Assembly (NCBI RefSeq): GCF_004138165.1
Contig: NZ_RYFF01000019.1
Location: forward strand, 37,368-101,367
Source of the DNA: Candidatus Chloroploca sp. Khr17
GTDB taxonomy: Bacteria; Chloroflexota; Chloroflexia; Chloroflexales; Chloroflexaceae
Direction: 5' to 3'
DNA length: 64,000 nt
In this document: positions 38,931 through 50,922 of the stretch, one piece after another
Position numbering within the stretch: the first letter of the stretch is position 1
Layout: each line of letters starts with the position of its first letter
Made by a program: the position numbers and the translations under genes
The notes under the pieces: generated by a model
What the model was told of the DNA's origin: nothing
The model's database searches: none
What the model saw: the letters and a program-made list of their open reading frames with translations, nothing else

Positions 38931-39035
38931 TGAATGGGCGGGTATGGGTGGCAAAAGCCACCCATACCCGCCCATCAGATAGAAGCCGGGGCGAAACGCC
39001 AGACCTACGCGATCATCGGGTTGCGTGAAGCCATT
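38931..39035. repeat. Right direct repeat overlapping the htpX 3' end
   Basis: This is the intact counterpart of 37651-37754. It contains a hairpin (38936-38973) and the last codons of htpX, whose transcript it probably ends. The two copies are 1,280 bases apart and bracket the low-GC cassette. Confidence 0.9.
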
Positions 39036-39883
39036 GCCCGCAGGCGCGCAATGCGCTCTTCGGTCTGCGGGTGCGTGCGGAAGAGGTTGCCAAGACCACC
39101 GACGATCGGGTTGATGATGTAGAGGTGCGAGGTCGCCGGACTCGCTTGCATTGGTACGCGACCAGCCGCCCACTCGAGCTTTTCGAGCGCACTTGCCAGG
39201 GGCAGGGCGTCGCCAAGGATATTGGCACCACCCTCGTCGGCCAGGTACTCACGCGAACGTGAAATTGCCATCTGGATGATCATAGCGGCAATGGGTGCCA
39301 GCACCATCATCAACACGCCACTGAACATCTCGGCCAGCCCGCCACTCTCCTCGCCATCGTCACTGCTAAAGCTTGAGAAGATCATGCTCCACATCGCCAT
39401 ATCGGCGATCATCGTCACCGCACCGGCAATCGAGGCCGCGATGCTCGAAATGAGCGTATCGCGGTGCTTGATGTGCGCAAGCTCGTGCGCAATCACGCCA
39501 GCAAGCTCATCACGGGTCAACAGACGCTCGATGCCAGTCGTGACCGCCACGGCACCGTGCGCCGGATCACGTCCGGTCGCAAACGCATTGGGCGTGTCGG
39601 TCTCGATCATATAGACCCGCGGCTTGGGAATCTCGGCACGGATCGAGAGCATCGCGACCATGTCGTGCAACTCGGGTGCCTCTTCGGGGGTAACTTCGCG
39701 TGCCCCGCTCATCTTGAGCGCCAGCTTATCCGAGAACCACCAGGCGCCCATATTCATCGCCACGGCAAAGACCAATGCGATGATCATCCCAAACTGCCCA
39801 CCGAGCAGACCACCAATGACAACAAAGAGACCAGTCAACCCGGCCAGCAATATCCCTGTTTTGAACGTATTCCACATCTGCAT
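39005..39883 (-). CDS. htpX: Zinc metalloprotease HtpX (M48 family)
   Basis: HtpX degrades damaged membrane proteins. The 292-residue protein has two N-terminal membrane helices (about 10-28 and 32-50), the metal site H133-E134-L-A-H137 in 'VIAHELAHIKH', two further helices (about 145-165 and 185-210), and the third ligand in 'SREYLADEGGANIL'. It is full length. Its 3' end is duplicated at 37651-37754. The 'FATGRDPAHGAVAVTTG' block is typical of the family. Confidence 0.94.
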   Translation of the reverse strand: MQMWNTFKTGILLAGLTGLFVVIGGLLGGQFGMIIALVFAVAMNMGAWWFSDKLALKMSGAREVTPEEAPELHDMVAMLSIRAEIPKPRVYMIETDTPNAFATGRDPAHGAVAVTTGIERLLTRDELAGVIAHELAHIKHRDTLISSIAASIAGAVTMIADMAMWSMIFSSFSSDDGEESGGLAEMFSGVLMMVLAPIAAMIIQMAISRSREYLADEGGANILGDALPLASALEKLEWAAGRVPMQASPATSHLYIINPIVGGLGNLFRTHPQTEERIARLRAMASRNPMIA

Positions 39884-39929
39884 CTGTTTTATTTTACTCC
39901 TTTTTGGTTAGGCTACGTGGTGTCGAACC

Positions 39930-40209
39930 TACGTTTCTTGATCCCAACGGGGGCTTCGACAAGCTCGGCCTCCGTCCGTTCACAATGCCCATCGTCTGCC
40001 GTTGGCTGAGCTTGTCGAAGCCAAGCCCTAGAGCAGAAAACTTTTGTTACTCACCAGCCATTAGTCTGTAACAAAAAATGTCTGGTCGCGCCGCCGACCA
40101 CGAATGCTGATCACGAATAACCGAAGAGGGGCGTTGCGGTGCGGTATTCGTTTATCGTGGCCCCATTCGTGGTCGGCGAACGACGCCAGAAAACTTCATT
40201 CACAGACTA
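39930..40209. repeat. Composite repeat: module A followed by module B
   Basis: Module A (39930-40053) runs from ACGTTTCTTGATCCCAACGG through inverted GGCTTCGACAAGCTC / GAGCTTGTCGAAGCC arms to CAGAAAACTTTTGTTACTC. Module B (40061-40209) begins TTAGTCTGTAAC and has inverted CCGACCACGAAT / ATTCGTGGTCGG arms and the end AAAACTTCATTCACAGACTA. At 53459 the same modules occur as B then A. The composite fills most of the stretch between htpX and the ABC ATPase gene. Confidence 0.88.
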
Positions 40210-40310
40210 GAAAGGCTTCAGGTTACGTGACCACACGCTCATAACAAGCATACCGTTTTGCAAAGCATCTGCACAGAGAGTGAATACCCCTTGCAGAGGG
40301 GAAAATTACA

Positions 40311-41078
40311 TTAGGGAAGAGGTTGACCTTGCAATAAGACAGCGCGGAGTTGTTCGCGCAGGGCGAGGAAACGGGGGTGGTTGGTCACGGCAAAGTCGCG
40401 GGGGCGGGGCAGATCGACCGTCAGGTCAAGCAGCACGCGCCCGGGGCGGGGCGAAAAGGCATAGATGCGATCCGAGAGCAGAAGCGCCTCGTCAATATCA
40501 TGCGTCACCATGATGATCGTGCGGTCAAGCGTCGCCCAGAGTTGCAAGAGCCACTGTTGCAGGGTGGCCCGCGTGAGGGCATCAAGTGCGCCAAAGGGCT
40601 CGTCGAGCAGCATCACGGGGCGGTGCCAGAGCACGGTGCGTAGCAGGGCAACGCGCTGGCGCATGCCACCCGAGAGGGCCGCAGGGCGCGTGTCGGCAAA
40701 ACCGGTCAGGCCAAAGGGGGCTAGCAATGCCTCGGCTTCGCGGCGCGCTGCGGCAACGTCGCCCCCCTGGACAACCGTCGCCAGCACGGCATTCTCGATC
40801 ACACTACGCCACGGTAGCAGAGCGTCGCGTTGCGGCATATACGCAACCAGACCCCGCTGCCCGGTAATCTCCTTGCCATCAAGCAGAATCCGCCCGGCGT
40901 CAGGGCGCTCGAGCCCGGCCACCAGATTAAAGAGCGTGCTCTTGCCGCAGCCACTCGGCCCGACCAGGCTGACAAACTCACCCGCCTGAACTTCCAAATG
41001 GACATCTTCAAGCGCATGAACAAGTGTATGTTCAGAAGGATACGTTTTTGTAATTGAATCAAGGATCAGCGTTGTCAT
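40311..41078 (-). CDS. ABC transporter ATP-binding subunit, NitT/TauT type
   Basis: The 255-residue ATPase has Walker A 'GPSGCGKST' (40-48), the Q-loop 'YMPQ' (80-83), signature 'LSGGMRQR' (135-142), Walker B 'VMLLDEP' (155-161) and the switch histidine in 'MVTHDIDEA'. The sequence around 'RDALLPWRSVIENA' is typical of the SsuB/TauB/nitrate group of uptake systems for sulfonates, taurine, nitrate or thiamine precursors. No permease or binding protein lies nearby, so it is an orphan subunit. The ATG at 41078 is preferred over 41129, which adds unconserved residues. Confidence 0.88.
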   Translation of the reverse strand: MTTLILDSITKTYPSEHTLVHALEDVHLEVQAGEFVSLVGPSGCGKSTLFNLVAGLERPDAGRILLDGKEITGQRGLVAYMPQRDALLPWRSVIENAVLATVVQGGDVAAARREAEALLAPFGLTGFADTRPAALSGGMRQRVALLRTVLWHRPVMLLDEPFGALDALTRATLQQWLLQLWATLDRTIIMVTHDIDEALLLSDRIYAFSPRPGRVLLDLTVDLPRPRDFAVTNHPRFLALREQLRAVLLQGQPLP

Positions 41079-41115
41079 ACCTGTAATGCTAACACACGCT
41101 ATCTGATAGCACAAG

Positions 41116-41442
41116 CAGGGCTGGTGCAAAGTCTAGGGCGATTGCATCTTCCGTTCGTGGGGCCGCTCTGCTCGCGGATCGCGCGCATCCGCCCATACCG
41201 TCGGCGTAAACGCCTCGGCTACGCAGGGCAAAGCCGGCCTGCGCCGGCTGGAGGAGGCCACGCAGGTGGCCTTTGCTGTCCAGGAGCCGAGCCGTTCACG
41301 GCCACGGCAGGAAGATGCAATCGCCCTAGTGCAAAGTCCCAGGAGGGTTCGATAAAGTCCGCAGATGACGCAGATGACGCAGATTTAGAGCGTCCGCATC
41401 TGCGTCATCTGCGGATGATCAGGAGGACTTTGCATCAGCCCC
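41116..41442. repeat. MITE-like element carrying a second element inside
   Basis: Outer ends CAGGGCTGGTGCAAAGTC (41116-41133) and GACTTTGCATCAGCCC (from 41426) match those of 36387-36517, as does the interior CAGATGACG inverted pair (41361-41417). A different element, 41133-41329, has been placed near the left end. Together they account for most of the stretch between the ABC gene and the dehydrogenase. Confidence 0.85.
41133..41329. repeat. Inserted element with 20-bp inverted repeats and 8-bp target duplication
   Basis: CTAGGGCGATTGCATCTTCC (41133-41152) is mirrored exactly at 41310-41329. TGCAAAGT stands directly on both sides (41125-41132 and 41330-41337), as expected of a target-site duplication. 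The interior has no coding potential. Confidence 0.85.
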
Positions 41443-41460
41443 GATAAAACAAGCGCTTGC

Positions 41461-41509
41461 TTGCGCAAAGGCCATGGTTTGTGGTATGCTTTATTACGCA
41501 GTGCGTCAT
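41461..41509 (+). promoter_or_regulatory. Promoter with overlapping dyad before the acyl-CoA dehydrogenase gene
   Basis: TTGCGC (41461-41466), 18 bases and TATGCT (41485-41490) form a promoter. Just downstream, ATTACGCA (41493-41500), one base and TGCGTCAT (41502-41509) form a dyad with 7 of 8 pairs, placed to block the start point. The size and place fit a TetR/FadR-like operator; the regulator is not in the window. Confidence 0.5.
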
Positions 41510-41611
41510 AATGTAAGTGGAGTATGCGCCTCGATCTGGAACGTCTTTCCACCGCAGCCTGGCGCACGGCAATCTTTGGAACCATCTTGGCTTACTATGG
41601 AGAAACCCTCA

Positions 41612-42799
41612 ATGGCAATGGCGACATTCGAGCGCGAACTGGATTTTTTTCATCTTGACGGGCTATTGACGCCTGATGAGCGTGCGGTACGTGAGCGCGT
41701 CCGCGCCTTCTGCGATGAGGCGGTCATTCCGATCATTGCCGATTATTGGGAGCGGGCCGAATTTCCGTTTGAACTGGTTCCCGGCCTGGCCGCGCTGGGC
41801 CTCGCCGGGGGTACGATCAAGGGCTATGGCTGTCCGGGGCTGAGCCATGTGGCCGTGGGCATCGGCGCGATGGAGCTTTCGCGGGGCGATGGGAGCGTCG
41901 AGACGTTTTTGGGCGTCACCAGCGGTCTGGCGATGCAAGCGCTGGCCTTCTGTGGTTCCGAAGAGCAGAAACAGCGCTGGTTGCCGGCGATGGCGCGCCT
42001 CGAACTCATCGGGGCCTTTGCGTTGACCGAGCCCGAGGTTGGCTCAGATGCGAGCCATATTCGGAGCACGGCGCGCCGTGTCGGGGATCGGTATGTTTTG
42101 AACGGGGCCAAACGCTGGATCGGCAACGCCTCGTTTGCCGATGTGGTTGTCGTCTGGGCCAATGATGAAGCGACCGGCAAAGTCGGTGGGTTCCTAGTGG
42201 AGCATGGAACACCCGGCTTCGAAACGAAAGTGATCGGTGGCAAAATTGCCAAGCGCCCGCTGAAAAATGCGGCGATCACCATGACCAACGTCGAAATCCC
42301 CGAAGCGAATCGTCTGCCGGGGGCGCGTTCGTTCCGCGACACGGCGCAGATCCTCAAGGCAACACGCTACGGGGTCGCCTGGGAAGCCGTTGGGCATGCC
42401 CTGGCCGCCTTTGAACTGGCCCGAGCGTATGCGTTGCAACGTGAGCAGTTTGGTCGCCCAATTGCCTCATTCCAGCTCGTCCAGCAAAAACTGGTGGTGA
42501 TGCTTGGCGATCTGACGGCGGCCCAACTGATGGCCTGGCGGCTCAGCCGCCTGCTTGATGAAGACCCCAACCAGGTCACCGAAGGCATGGCCTCGCTTGC
42601 CAAACAGCAGTGCGCCGCCCGGGCCCGCAACGTCGTCGCCCTGGGGCGCGAATTGCTCGGCGGCAACGGCATCTTGCTCGAACACCACCTCGCCCGCCAC
42701 TTCGCCGATATGGAAGCCGTGTACACCTACGAAGGCACCAACGAGATCAACTCGCTCGTCGTCGGCCGCGAGATCACCGGCTTGCAAGCCTTCGTATAA
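41612..42799 (+). CDS. Acyl-CoA dehydrogenase, glutaryl-CoA dehydrogenase-like
   Basis: The 395-residue flavoenzyme has the N-terminal helical domain, 'FALTEPEVGSDASHIRSTARR' in the FAD/substrate region (quoted in part), 'AKRWIGNASFADVVVVWA', and 'YTYEGTNEINSLVVGREITG' at the C-terminus (quoted to 20). There E374 is the expected catalytic base, placed as in glutaryl-CoA dehydrogenases. Oxidation or decarboxylation of a dicarboxylic acyl-CoA is likely, but other short acyl-CoAs are possible. The start at 41612 follows GGAG; ATGs at 41597 and 41618 are alternatives. The gene stands alone. Confidence 0.88.
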   Translation: MAMATFERELDFFHLDGLLTPDERAVRERVRAFCDEAVIPIIADYWERAEFPFELVPGLAALGLAGGTIKGYGCPGLSHVAVGIGAMELSRGDGSVETFLGVTSGLAMQALAFCGSEEQKQRWLPAMARLELIGAFALTEPEVGSDASHIRSTARRVGDRYVLNGAKRWIGNASFADVVVVWANDEATGKVGGFLVEHGTPGFETKVIGGKIAKRPLKNAAITMTNVEIPEANRLPGARSFRDTAQILKATRYGVAWEAVGHALAAFELARAYALQREQFGRPIASFQLVQQKLVVMLGDLTAAQLMAWRLSRLLDEDPNQVTEGMASLAKQQCAARARNVVALGRELLGGNGILLEHHLARHFADMEAVYTYEGTNEINSLVVGREITGLQAFV

Positions 42800-42814
42800 G
42801 CATCACCTCTGGCG

Positions 42815-42841
42815 CGGTGGGACGGCTTGGCCGTCCCACCG
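42815..42841. terminator. 11-bp hairpin after the dehydrogenase gene
   Basis: CGGTGGGACGG and CCGTCCCACCG pair around CTTGG, 15 bases after the stop codon. No U-tract follows. Confidence 0.55.
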
Positions 42842-42996
42842 TGCCAATACCACCAGCCTTATTGCCGCCCGCCTTCACCAAGTCGTCAAGTGAACTTCCC
42901 ACCGACTCGGGACATCTGCCTCACGCAACCGGGAATGCGTTGTGATAGCGTTACATCCAGCCTACCCTCGAAACAGGTTGAGCCAGGAGTAACCGT

Positions 42997-45900
42997 ATGC
43001 GCGACCAGAGACTGCGGCAGATCTTCTCATTTGTCCTGCTATGCATACTCATCATTCCAGCCCAGGCATCGATCCGGCCTGTCGATGCCGCACCCGTCGC
43101 TCAGGGCGGATCGCCAGTTGAGTTTCTAGAAGATCGGAGCGAGTTTACCGGATTGATGACGGGTGTGAGTCGCTTTGTCGTTGGTGGGGGCTTCCTCTAC
43201 TGGTGGAAATGCCCTTCGACCGGCCCGGCAGCCACACCGACGGCAGAAACGTATCTGCGCCGCTGGAATCTGCGCGGCGGGTTTCCCCTCACCCTGACCA
43301 CCGCGCCGCCCTGTAGCGGGGAGACGATTCCCCACGCCATCGCCGACGAAAGTGGGTTCTACTACTGGATCAACGATCGCATCTACCGTCATAGCATTGC
43401 CGATCCATTCAACGCTGTGACCGTTACCACCGCAGCGCAGGCTGGCGCTACCGCCATGACCCTCGACGGCGATCAGCTCTACTGGGTCGCCAACGGTGAC
43501 ATGTTCGTCGTGCCCCGCACAGCCGTCTGGAGCGATGACCCGCGTTATGACGATCCGGTTGAGTCTATCGGGCGCAGTGGCACCGACGCGCGCAACCTCA
43601 CCGTCAGCGGCCCCTACCTCTACTGGTTCTCTGGTGGCCGGGTCTACGAACTGCGCAAAGATTGTCGCTATGGCGACTGCACCGCTCGCGATCTCGGCCT
43701 CGATAACGGCGCACATCTGGTGAACGCTACCAAGATCGGCCCGAGCCTGGGTCAACTGACCACCCCGCTCTGGGCCTCGCCGCGCTCGATCGGCAGCGTG
43801 AATACCAGCCCCTACGCCGCCGGCCCAAATATCAAGGGCGAGAGCTGCGTATCGAATGTGCTCGGCACCTCGTGCAGCATCAGCACCTTGTACACCGCCA
43901 ACATTGGGGCGAACACGGTAAGTGGGCCGATGGCAGTCGGTGGTAGGTACCTGTTTTTCATTATCGGCCGCCAGACCTGTGTGCAAGGTACCTGCTACCC
44001 CGATAGCGGCTATTCCAGTTACCTGATGAAGTACAACCTGGATCAATCGGTCTTCGGCGCAAATCCCTTTGACACGCCGCAACCGATCGCCTGTTCCGAT
44101 TGCCTGAACGGTGCCTACGGCATCACCGACACCCCGCCAGTCTTCGTCGCCAACGGCTGGGTCTACTTTGTCGCCGTCCGCACCTCGACCGGGCTGCGAA
44201 CGATCGCTCGGATTCGTGCCGATGCCCCGGCGGTAAGTTGGGATCAAGAGGCCCAGGCACTTGAAGTTGTGCAGAGTATTCAGAGTCCGGCCAACGATGT
44301 GCCACTCGTCGCCGACAAACCGACCTATGTCCGCTTCTTTGGCCGGGTCAAAACCGGCCCACGCCTTGCCGCCGCCGATGCCGTTTTGTATGGAAATACA
44401 GTCGGTGGCGCGGCCCTACCTGGCTCGCCACTGCGTCCGATCGACGGCAATCAAGCGCTGCTCCCCGGCAATGACGGCTCCAACCGTGCCGACCCAGAGG
44501 CGGGTTGGGTGTTTGAATTGCCGACGAGCTGGACAAAAAGCGGAACAATCCTGTTGAGTGGAGTGATCGATCCTGGGCAGCGCCGCTTCGATCCGGATGC
44601 GAACAACAACCGAACGCCCGCCCGCAGCTTCACCTTTGTACGCAAAGCGCCGATTTGCGCCGTCTTCATCCCGGTGCGTACCGCGACTCCCGCAGCGATG
44701 TTCGGCCCTGCCCACAATCTTGCCATTGAAACCGCTCGTCGCATCCTGCCGGCCGCAAACATCTGGGTGTTCGCGCAGAACGAGGATCTTGCCGAAACCG
44801 AGGCGCGTTTTGGTGTCCCGCCCTGGAAGTTCGGCCCGTATGAACTTCCAGAGGATAAGGACAAGATTTTGCTGTCACTCTGGACGCGGGATCAACTCTC
44901 TGACGATCCCGACCAGTGTGATGAGGCACGCGCCCGGACGCACTATGTTGGCGTTGTTGCTGGCGATACCCCCGGCGATCTGAATGGATCGGGACGATTG
45001 GGCGGTGATCAACTCTTCTTCCGCCTGCCCTCGGGCGATCTCAGCGCCGGCTGGCGTATGCGAACGGCACCAACACTAGCGCACGAACTCGGTCACAACT
45101 ATGGTCGTCGTCACGTCGATTGCCCGACGGGCAATCCGGCCAATGCGGCGGGTTACCCGTATCCAACCTGCCAACTTGATTTCGACAACAACGCTGATCG
45201 GCACTACGCCTTTATCAACCTGTCTGGCACCAGTCGCTTCGAGGTAGTGTTGCCGACGCAGGCCGGCGATCTGATGTCGTACGCACATAATCTGGAGGTA
45301 CCGCTGCCGCGCTGGATCAGTGACTTTACCTGGAACGGCCTCATGAACGAGATCCCGAACGGCGCTGCATTGCGTGCGCCTGCACCTGCGCTTGCCGCCA
45401 CAGGCGACACCGTCCTGATCGGCGGGACGATTCTTCCGAGCAACAATACAGGTACGATCAGCAGTGCCTGGGTGATACCTGAGGCCGCAGTCAGCGCAGA
45501 GATGCGGGCGAAATGGCGGCGTGATGCAGCACCGATCGCCCTTGCCGCAGAGGGTTACACCCTAGACTTGATCGATCCCGATGGCACCATGCTTGCAACG
45601 CATGTGGTTAATCCTGAGCCGTTAGCTGATGCGGAAGAGGGTGCCCAGATCTTCACGCTTACGTTTCCGGCCCCTACCGGGACGGTGGCACGGATCGAGT
45701 TGCGTGCAGGCGAAACAATGCTCGCTGTCGCGACAATCGGTGCCGGCGCACCAACCGTGGCGATCACGGCCCCAACGAGCGGGGCAAGCCTCGGTGACAG
45801 CCTGACCATGCGTTGGCGCGCCAGTGATCCTGACGGCGACCCGCTGCGCTACACGATCCAGTACAGTCACGACAAGGGCGTAACCTGGCGTGCGATCCGG

Positions 45901-47406
45901 GTCGATCAGCCCGACCTGGCCGGTGATGAAGAGACGTTGGTGCTGAACAACATCAGCGATTTGCCCGGCAGCGACGAGGCATTGTTCCGGGTGATCGCAA
46001 GTGATGGATACCATACAACGCTTTCCGCGCCAGTAGCGGTGCAGACACCGCAGCGCGCCCCAGCGCCGCTGATTCTGGCCCCAACTCCCGGTCAGAGCAT
46101 CCCGGCGGGTACGCTGCTGGCGTTGCGTGGTACGGCTTCGGATGCCGAGGATGGCATCCTGGAAGGTGCAGCCCTGCGCTGGCAACTTGACGGGCAAGAC
46201 CTGGGCAGTGGTGCTGAGCGCCTGGTGAGCGCCCCGGCACCGGGAAGACACACGTTGACCCTGCTTGCCCGCGACAGCAATGGCCTCGAGACATCCACCG
46301 CAATCAGCTTCAATGTTGCGCCGCTGCAGATCCCGCAGGGCAACCCACCAATGCTCGACGGCGAGTGTGACGACGTAGCATATGCCGACGCATTCCACCT
46401 GAGTCTCGCTACATATGCCGATGGAGGCCGCGGCAGTGCCCTGTTACTACGATCTGGTGGGCAACTCTGGGCGTGCTTCGCTGGACTCAATCGCGCCGAA
46501 TCAGGTAACTCGGGCAGCTTTGTCGGCGTGCGCATCGACGGCAACGGTGACGGTGGCGCACCACAGACCGACGATGTCGAGTTTCAGGTCTTTGAGGACA
46601 GCAGCTTCTTTACCCATCGTGGCGACGGCAACGGATTCGCCGCAGCGGGGCCAGGTGGCCTCGAAGCGCGGGTTGTGGTCGAGGACGACTACTGGAGCGC
46701 CGAACTGCGCATTGAGGCAACTGCGATCGGCGATCTTGAGCGAGCCGTAGCCCTCATCGCCGCTCAGGGCGGTGTCACCGCTGCGAGCGATCACTACACC
46801 TGGCCAGAGGCAGCCACATGGGATGAACCCGCCACATGGGCTGATACCGCCCTCGGCGATCCCGGTCGCGCCATTCATGTCAATCCCACGTTTACCAGCG
46901 TCGGCAACAGCGATCTGACCCTCACGATCACCGGGGAGGGCTTTACAACCGGTGCCACAGCCTTGTTCAACGGTGCGCCTCTGTCGACAACCGTCGTAAG
47001 TGCCAGCCAACTGAGCGCCGTGGTGCCGACCGAGCAATTAACGACTGCGGGCATCTTCATGGTAACGGCGGCCAACCCAGGGTTCGAGGCTGCACCGGGT
47101 GATGGCCTACCGTTTGAAGTACACAATCTGGTGCCGACGCTTGACTCGGCATCGCTCACAGGTACGACTTTAGCCGTCCATGGGCGTAACTTTGCGCCCG
47201 ATGCAGAAGTGATGTTTAATGGGCGCACCGTCCCAACAAGCTGGATCAACGCCGACACGCTCCGGGGAACCGCTCCTGCCGACGAACTAGCTGCCCCCGA
47301 CGCACTGGTAGGCGTCTACAATCCCGGCCCTGGCGGTGGCCTATCGAATTTGCTGGCGCCTGCAACGTCTGTGAATCGCATCTATCTCCCCATGCTCCGT
47401 CGATAA
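42997..47406 (+). CDS. Giant secreted metzincin-type metalloprotease with Ig-like and IPT/TIG domains
   Basis: The 1469-residue protein has a cleavable signal (about 1-35, 'FVLLCILIIPAQAS'). A beta-propeller-like N-terminal half to about 400 ('GDQLYWVANGD', 'GPYLYWFSGG', 'GGRYLFFIIG' repeats) is followed by the zinc site H696-E697-x2-H700-x2-G703-x2-H706 in 'AHELGHNYGRRH', the metzincin pattern. Fibronectin/Ig-like domains follow ('TAPTSGASLGDSLTMRWRAS'), then a family-9 carbohydrate-binding-like stretch around 1100-1280, and two IPT/TIG domains (about 1290-1450). It ends 'NRIYLPMLRR', like other secreted Chloroflexota proteins. It is probably an exported, surface-associated protease. Confidence 0.85.
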   Translation: MRDQRLRQIFSFVLLCILIIPAQASIRPVDAAPVAQGGSPVEFLEDRSEFTGLMTGVSRFVVGGGFLYWWKCPSTGPAATPTAETYLRRWNLRGGFPLTLTTAPPCSGETIPHAIADESGFYYWINDRIYRHSIADPFNAVTVTTAAQAGATAMTLDGDQLYWVANGDMFVVPRTAVWSDDPRYDDPVESIGRSGTDARNLTVSGPYLYWFSGGRVYELRKDCRYGDCTARDLGLDNGAHLVNATKIGPSLGQLTTPLWASPRSIGSVNTSPYAAGPNIKGESCVSNVLGTSCSISTLYTANIGANTVSGPMAVGGRYLFFIIGRQTCVQGTCYPDSGYSSYLMKYNLDQSVFGANPFDTPQPIACSDCLNGAYGITDTPPVFVANGWVYFVAVRTSTGLRTIARIRADAPAVSWDQEAQALEVVQSIQSPANDVPLVADKPTYVRFFGRVKTGPRLAAADAVLYGNTVGGAALPGSPLRPIDGNQALLPGNDGSNRADPEAGWVFELPTSWTKSGTILLSGVIDPGQRRFDPDANNNRTPARSFTFVRKAPICAVFIPVRTATPAAMFGPAHNLAIETARRILPAANIWVFAQNEDLAETEARFGVPPWKFGPYELPEDKDKILLSLWTRDQLSDDPDQCDEARARTHYVGVVAGDTPGDLNGSGRLGGDQLFFRLPSGDLSAGWRMRTAPTLAHELGHNYGRRHVDCPTGNPANAAGYPYPTCQLDFDNNADRHYAFINLSGTSRFEVVLPTQAGDLMSYAHNLEVPLPRWISDFTWNGLMNEIPNGAALRAPAPALAATGDTVLIGGTILPSNNTGTISSAWVIPEAAVSAEMRAKWRRDAAPIALAAEGYTLDLIDPDGTMLATHVVNPEPLADAEEGAQIFTLTFPAPTGTVARIELRAGETMLAVATIGAGAPTVAITAPTSGASLGDSLTMRWRASDPDGDPLRYTIQYSHDKGVTWRAIRVDQPDLAGDEETLVLNNISDLPGSDEALFRVIASDGYHTTLSAPVAVQTPQRAPAPLILAPTPGQSIPAGTLLALRGTASDAEDGILEGAALRWQLDGQDLGSGAERLVSAPAPGRHTLTLLARDSNGLETSTAISFNVAPLQIPQGNPPMLDGECDDVAYADAFHLSLATYADGGRGSALLLRSGGQLWACFAGLNRAESGNSGSFVGVRIDGNGDGGAPQTDDVEFQVFEDSSFFTHRGDGNGFAAAGPGGLEARVVVEDDYWSAELRIEATAIGDLERAVALIAAQGGVTAASDHYTWPEAATWDEPATWADTALGDPGRAIHVNPTFTSVGNSDLTLTITGEGFTTGATALFNGAPLSTTVVSASQLSAVVPTEQLTTAGIFMVTAANPGFEAAPGDGLPFEVHNLVPTLDSASLTGTTLAVHGRNFAPDAEVMFNGRTVPTSWINADTLRGTAPADELAAPDALVGVYNPGPGGGLSNLLAPATSVNRIYLPMLRR

Positions 47407-47425
47407 GCGTTCACCCTTCTCCTGG

Positions 47426-47450
47426 GAGCGCGGGCGTCCTGCCCGTGCTC
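47426..47450. terminator. Hairpin after the giant secreted protein gene
   Basis: GAGCGCGGGC and GCCCGTGCTC pair with one G-T mismatch around GTCCT. The preceding ACCCTTCTCCTGGG matches the arm of the long palindrome at 61627, so it is a degenerate relative. Confidence 0.5.
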
Positions 47451-47500
47451 TTAGGCGTGCCTGTTACCCCAAATGCGAACACGTACACAACCCATACTAT

Positions 47501-47529
47501 TTGACGACTTGCACCGCTAAGAGTATAGT
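47501..47529 (+). promoter_or_regulatory. Sigma70-type promoter of the SNF2 helicase gene
   Basis: TTGACG (47501-47506), 17 bases and TATAGT (47524-47529) match the consensus at 10 of 12 positions, about 41 bases before the ATG. Confidence 0.65.
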
Positions 47530-47570
47530 GGAAGGGATGTGCCACTGATATGCATTGATCAAGGTAGTCT

Positions 47571-50762
<3,192 letters not shown>

Positions 50763-50922
50763 CACTCGGCACCAATGAGCAACAACCAGAATGCGTCGGC
50801 CCAGGTTCCCGATGCGTCGGGACGCGTGCCTCTCGCCGACGGGAAGACGACAAGCTAGACTGGCTTCTATCACCACCACGTCAAAGAAAGAGCCCGTTCT
50901 CTCGCTTGAAAGGAGCACCTGT

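Noticed and set aside
38760..39173. Minus-strand gene across the right direct repeat
   Set aside because: It overlaps the htpX end in another frame and reads the hairpin; no family match is seen.
40280..40513. Plus-strand frame opposite the ABC ATPase C-terminus
   Set aside because: It is a shadow of the ATPase gene; composition follows the codon positions of the minus strand.
36387..41442. Prophage or integrative element covering the accessory stretch
   Set aside because: No integrase, transposase, phage or conjugation gene lies between the repeats; DUF4058, htpX and the ABC gene are unrelated cargo or core genes.
42815..42996. Possible small RNA or tRNA before the giant secreted protein
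   Set aside because: Only a short hairpin is present; no cloverleaf or T-loop sequence was found here or in other gaps.
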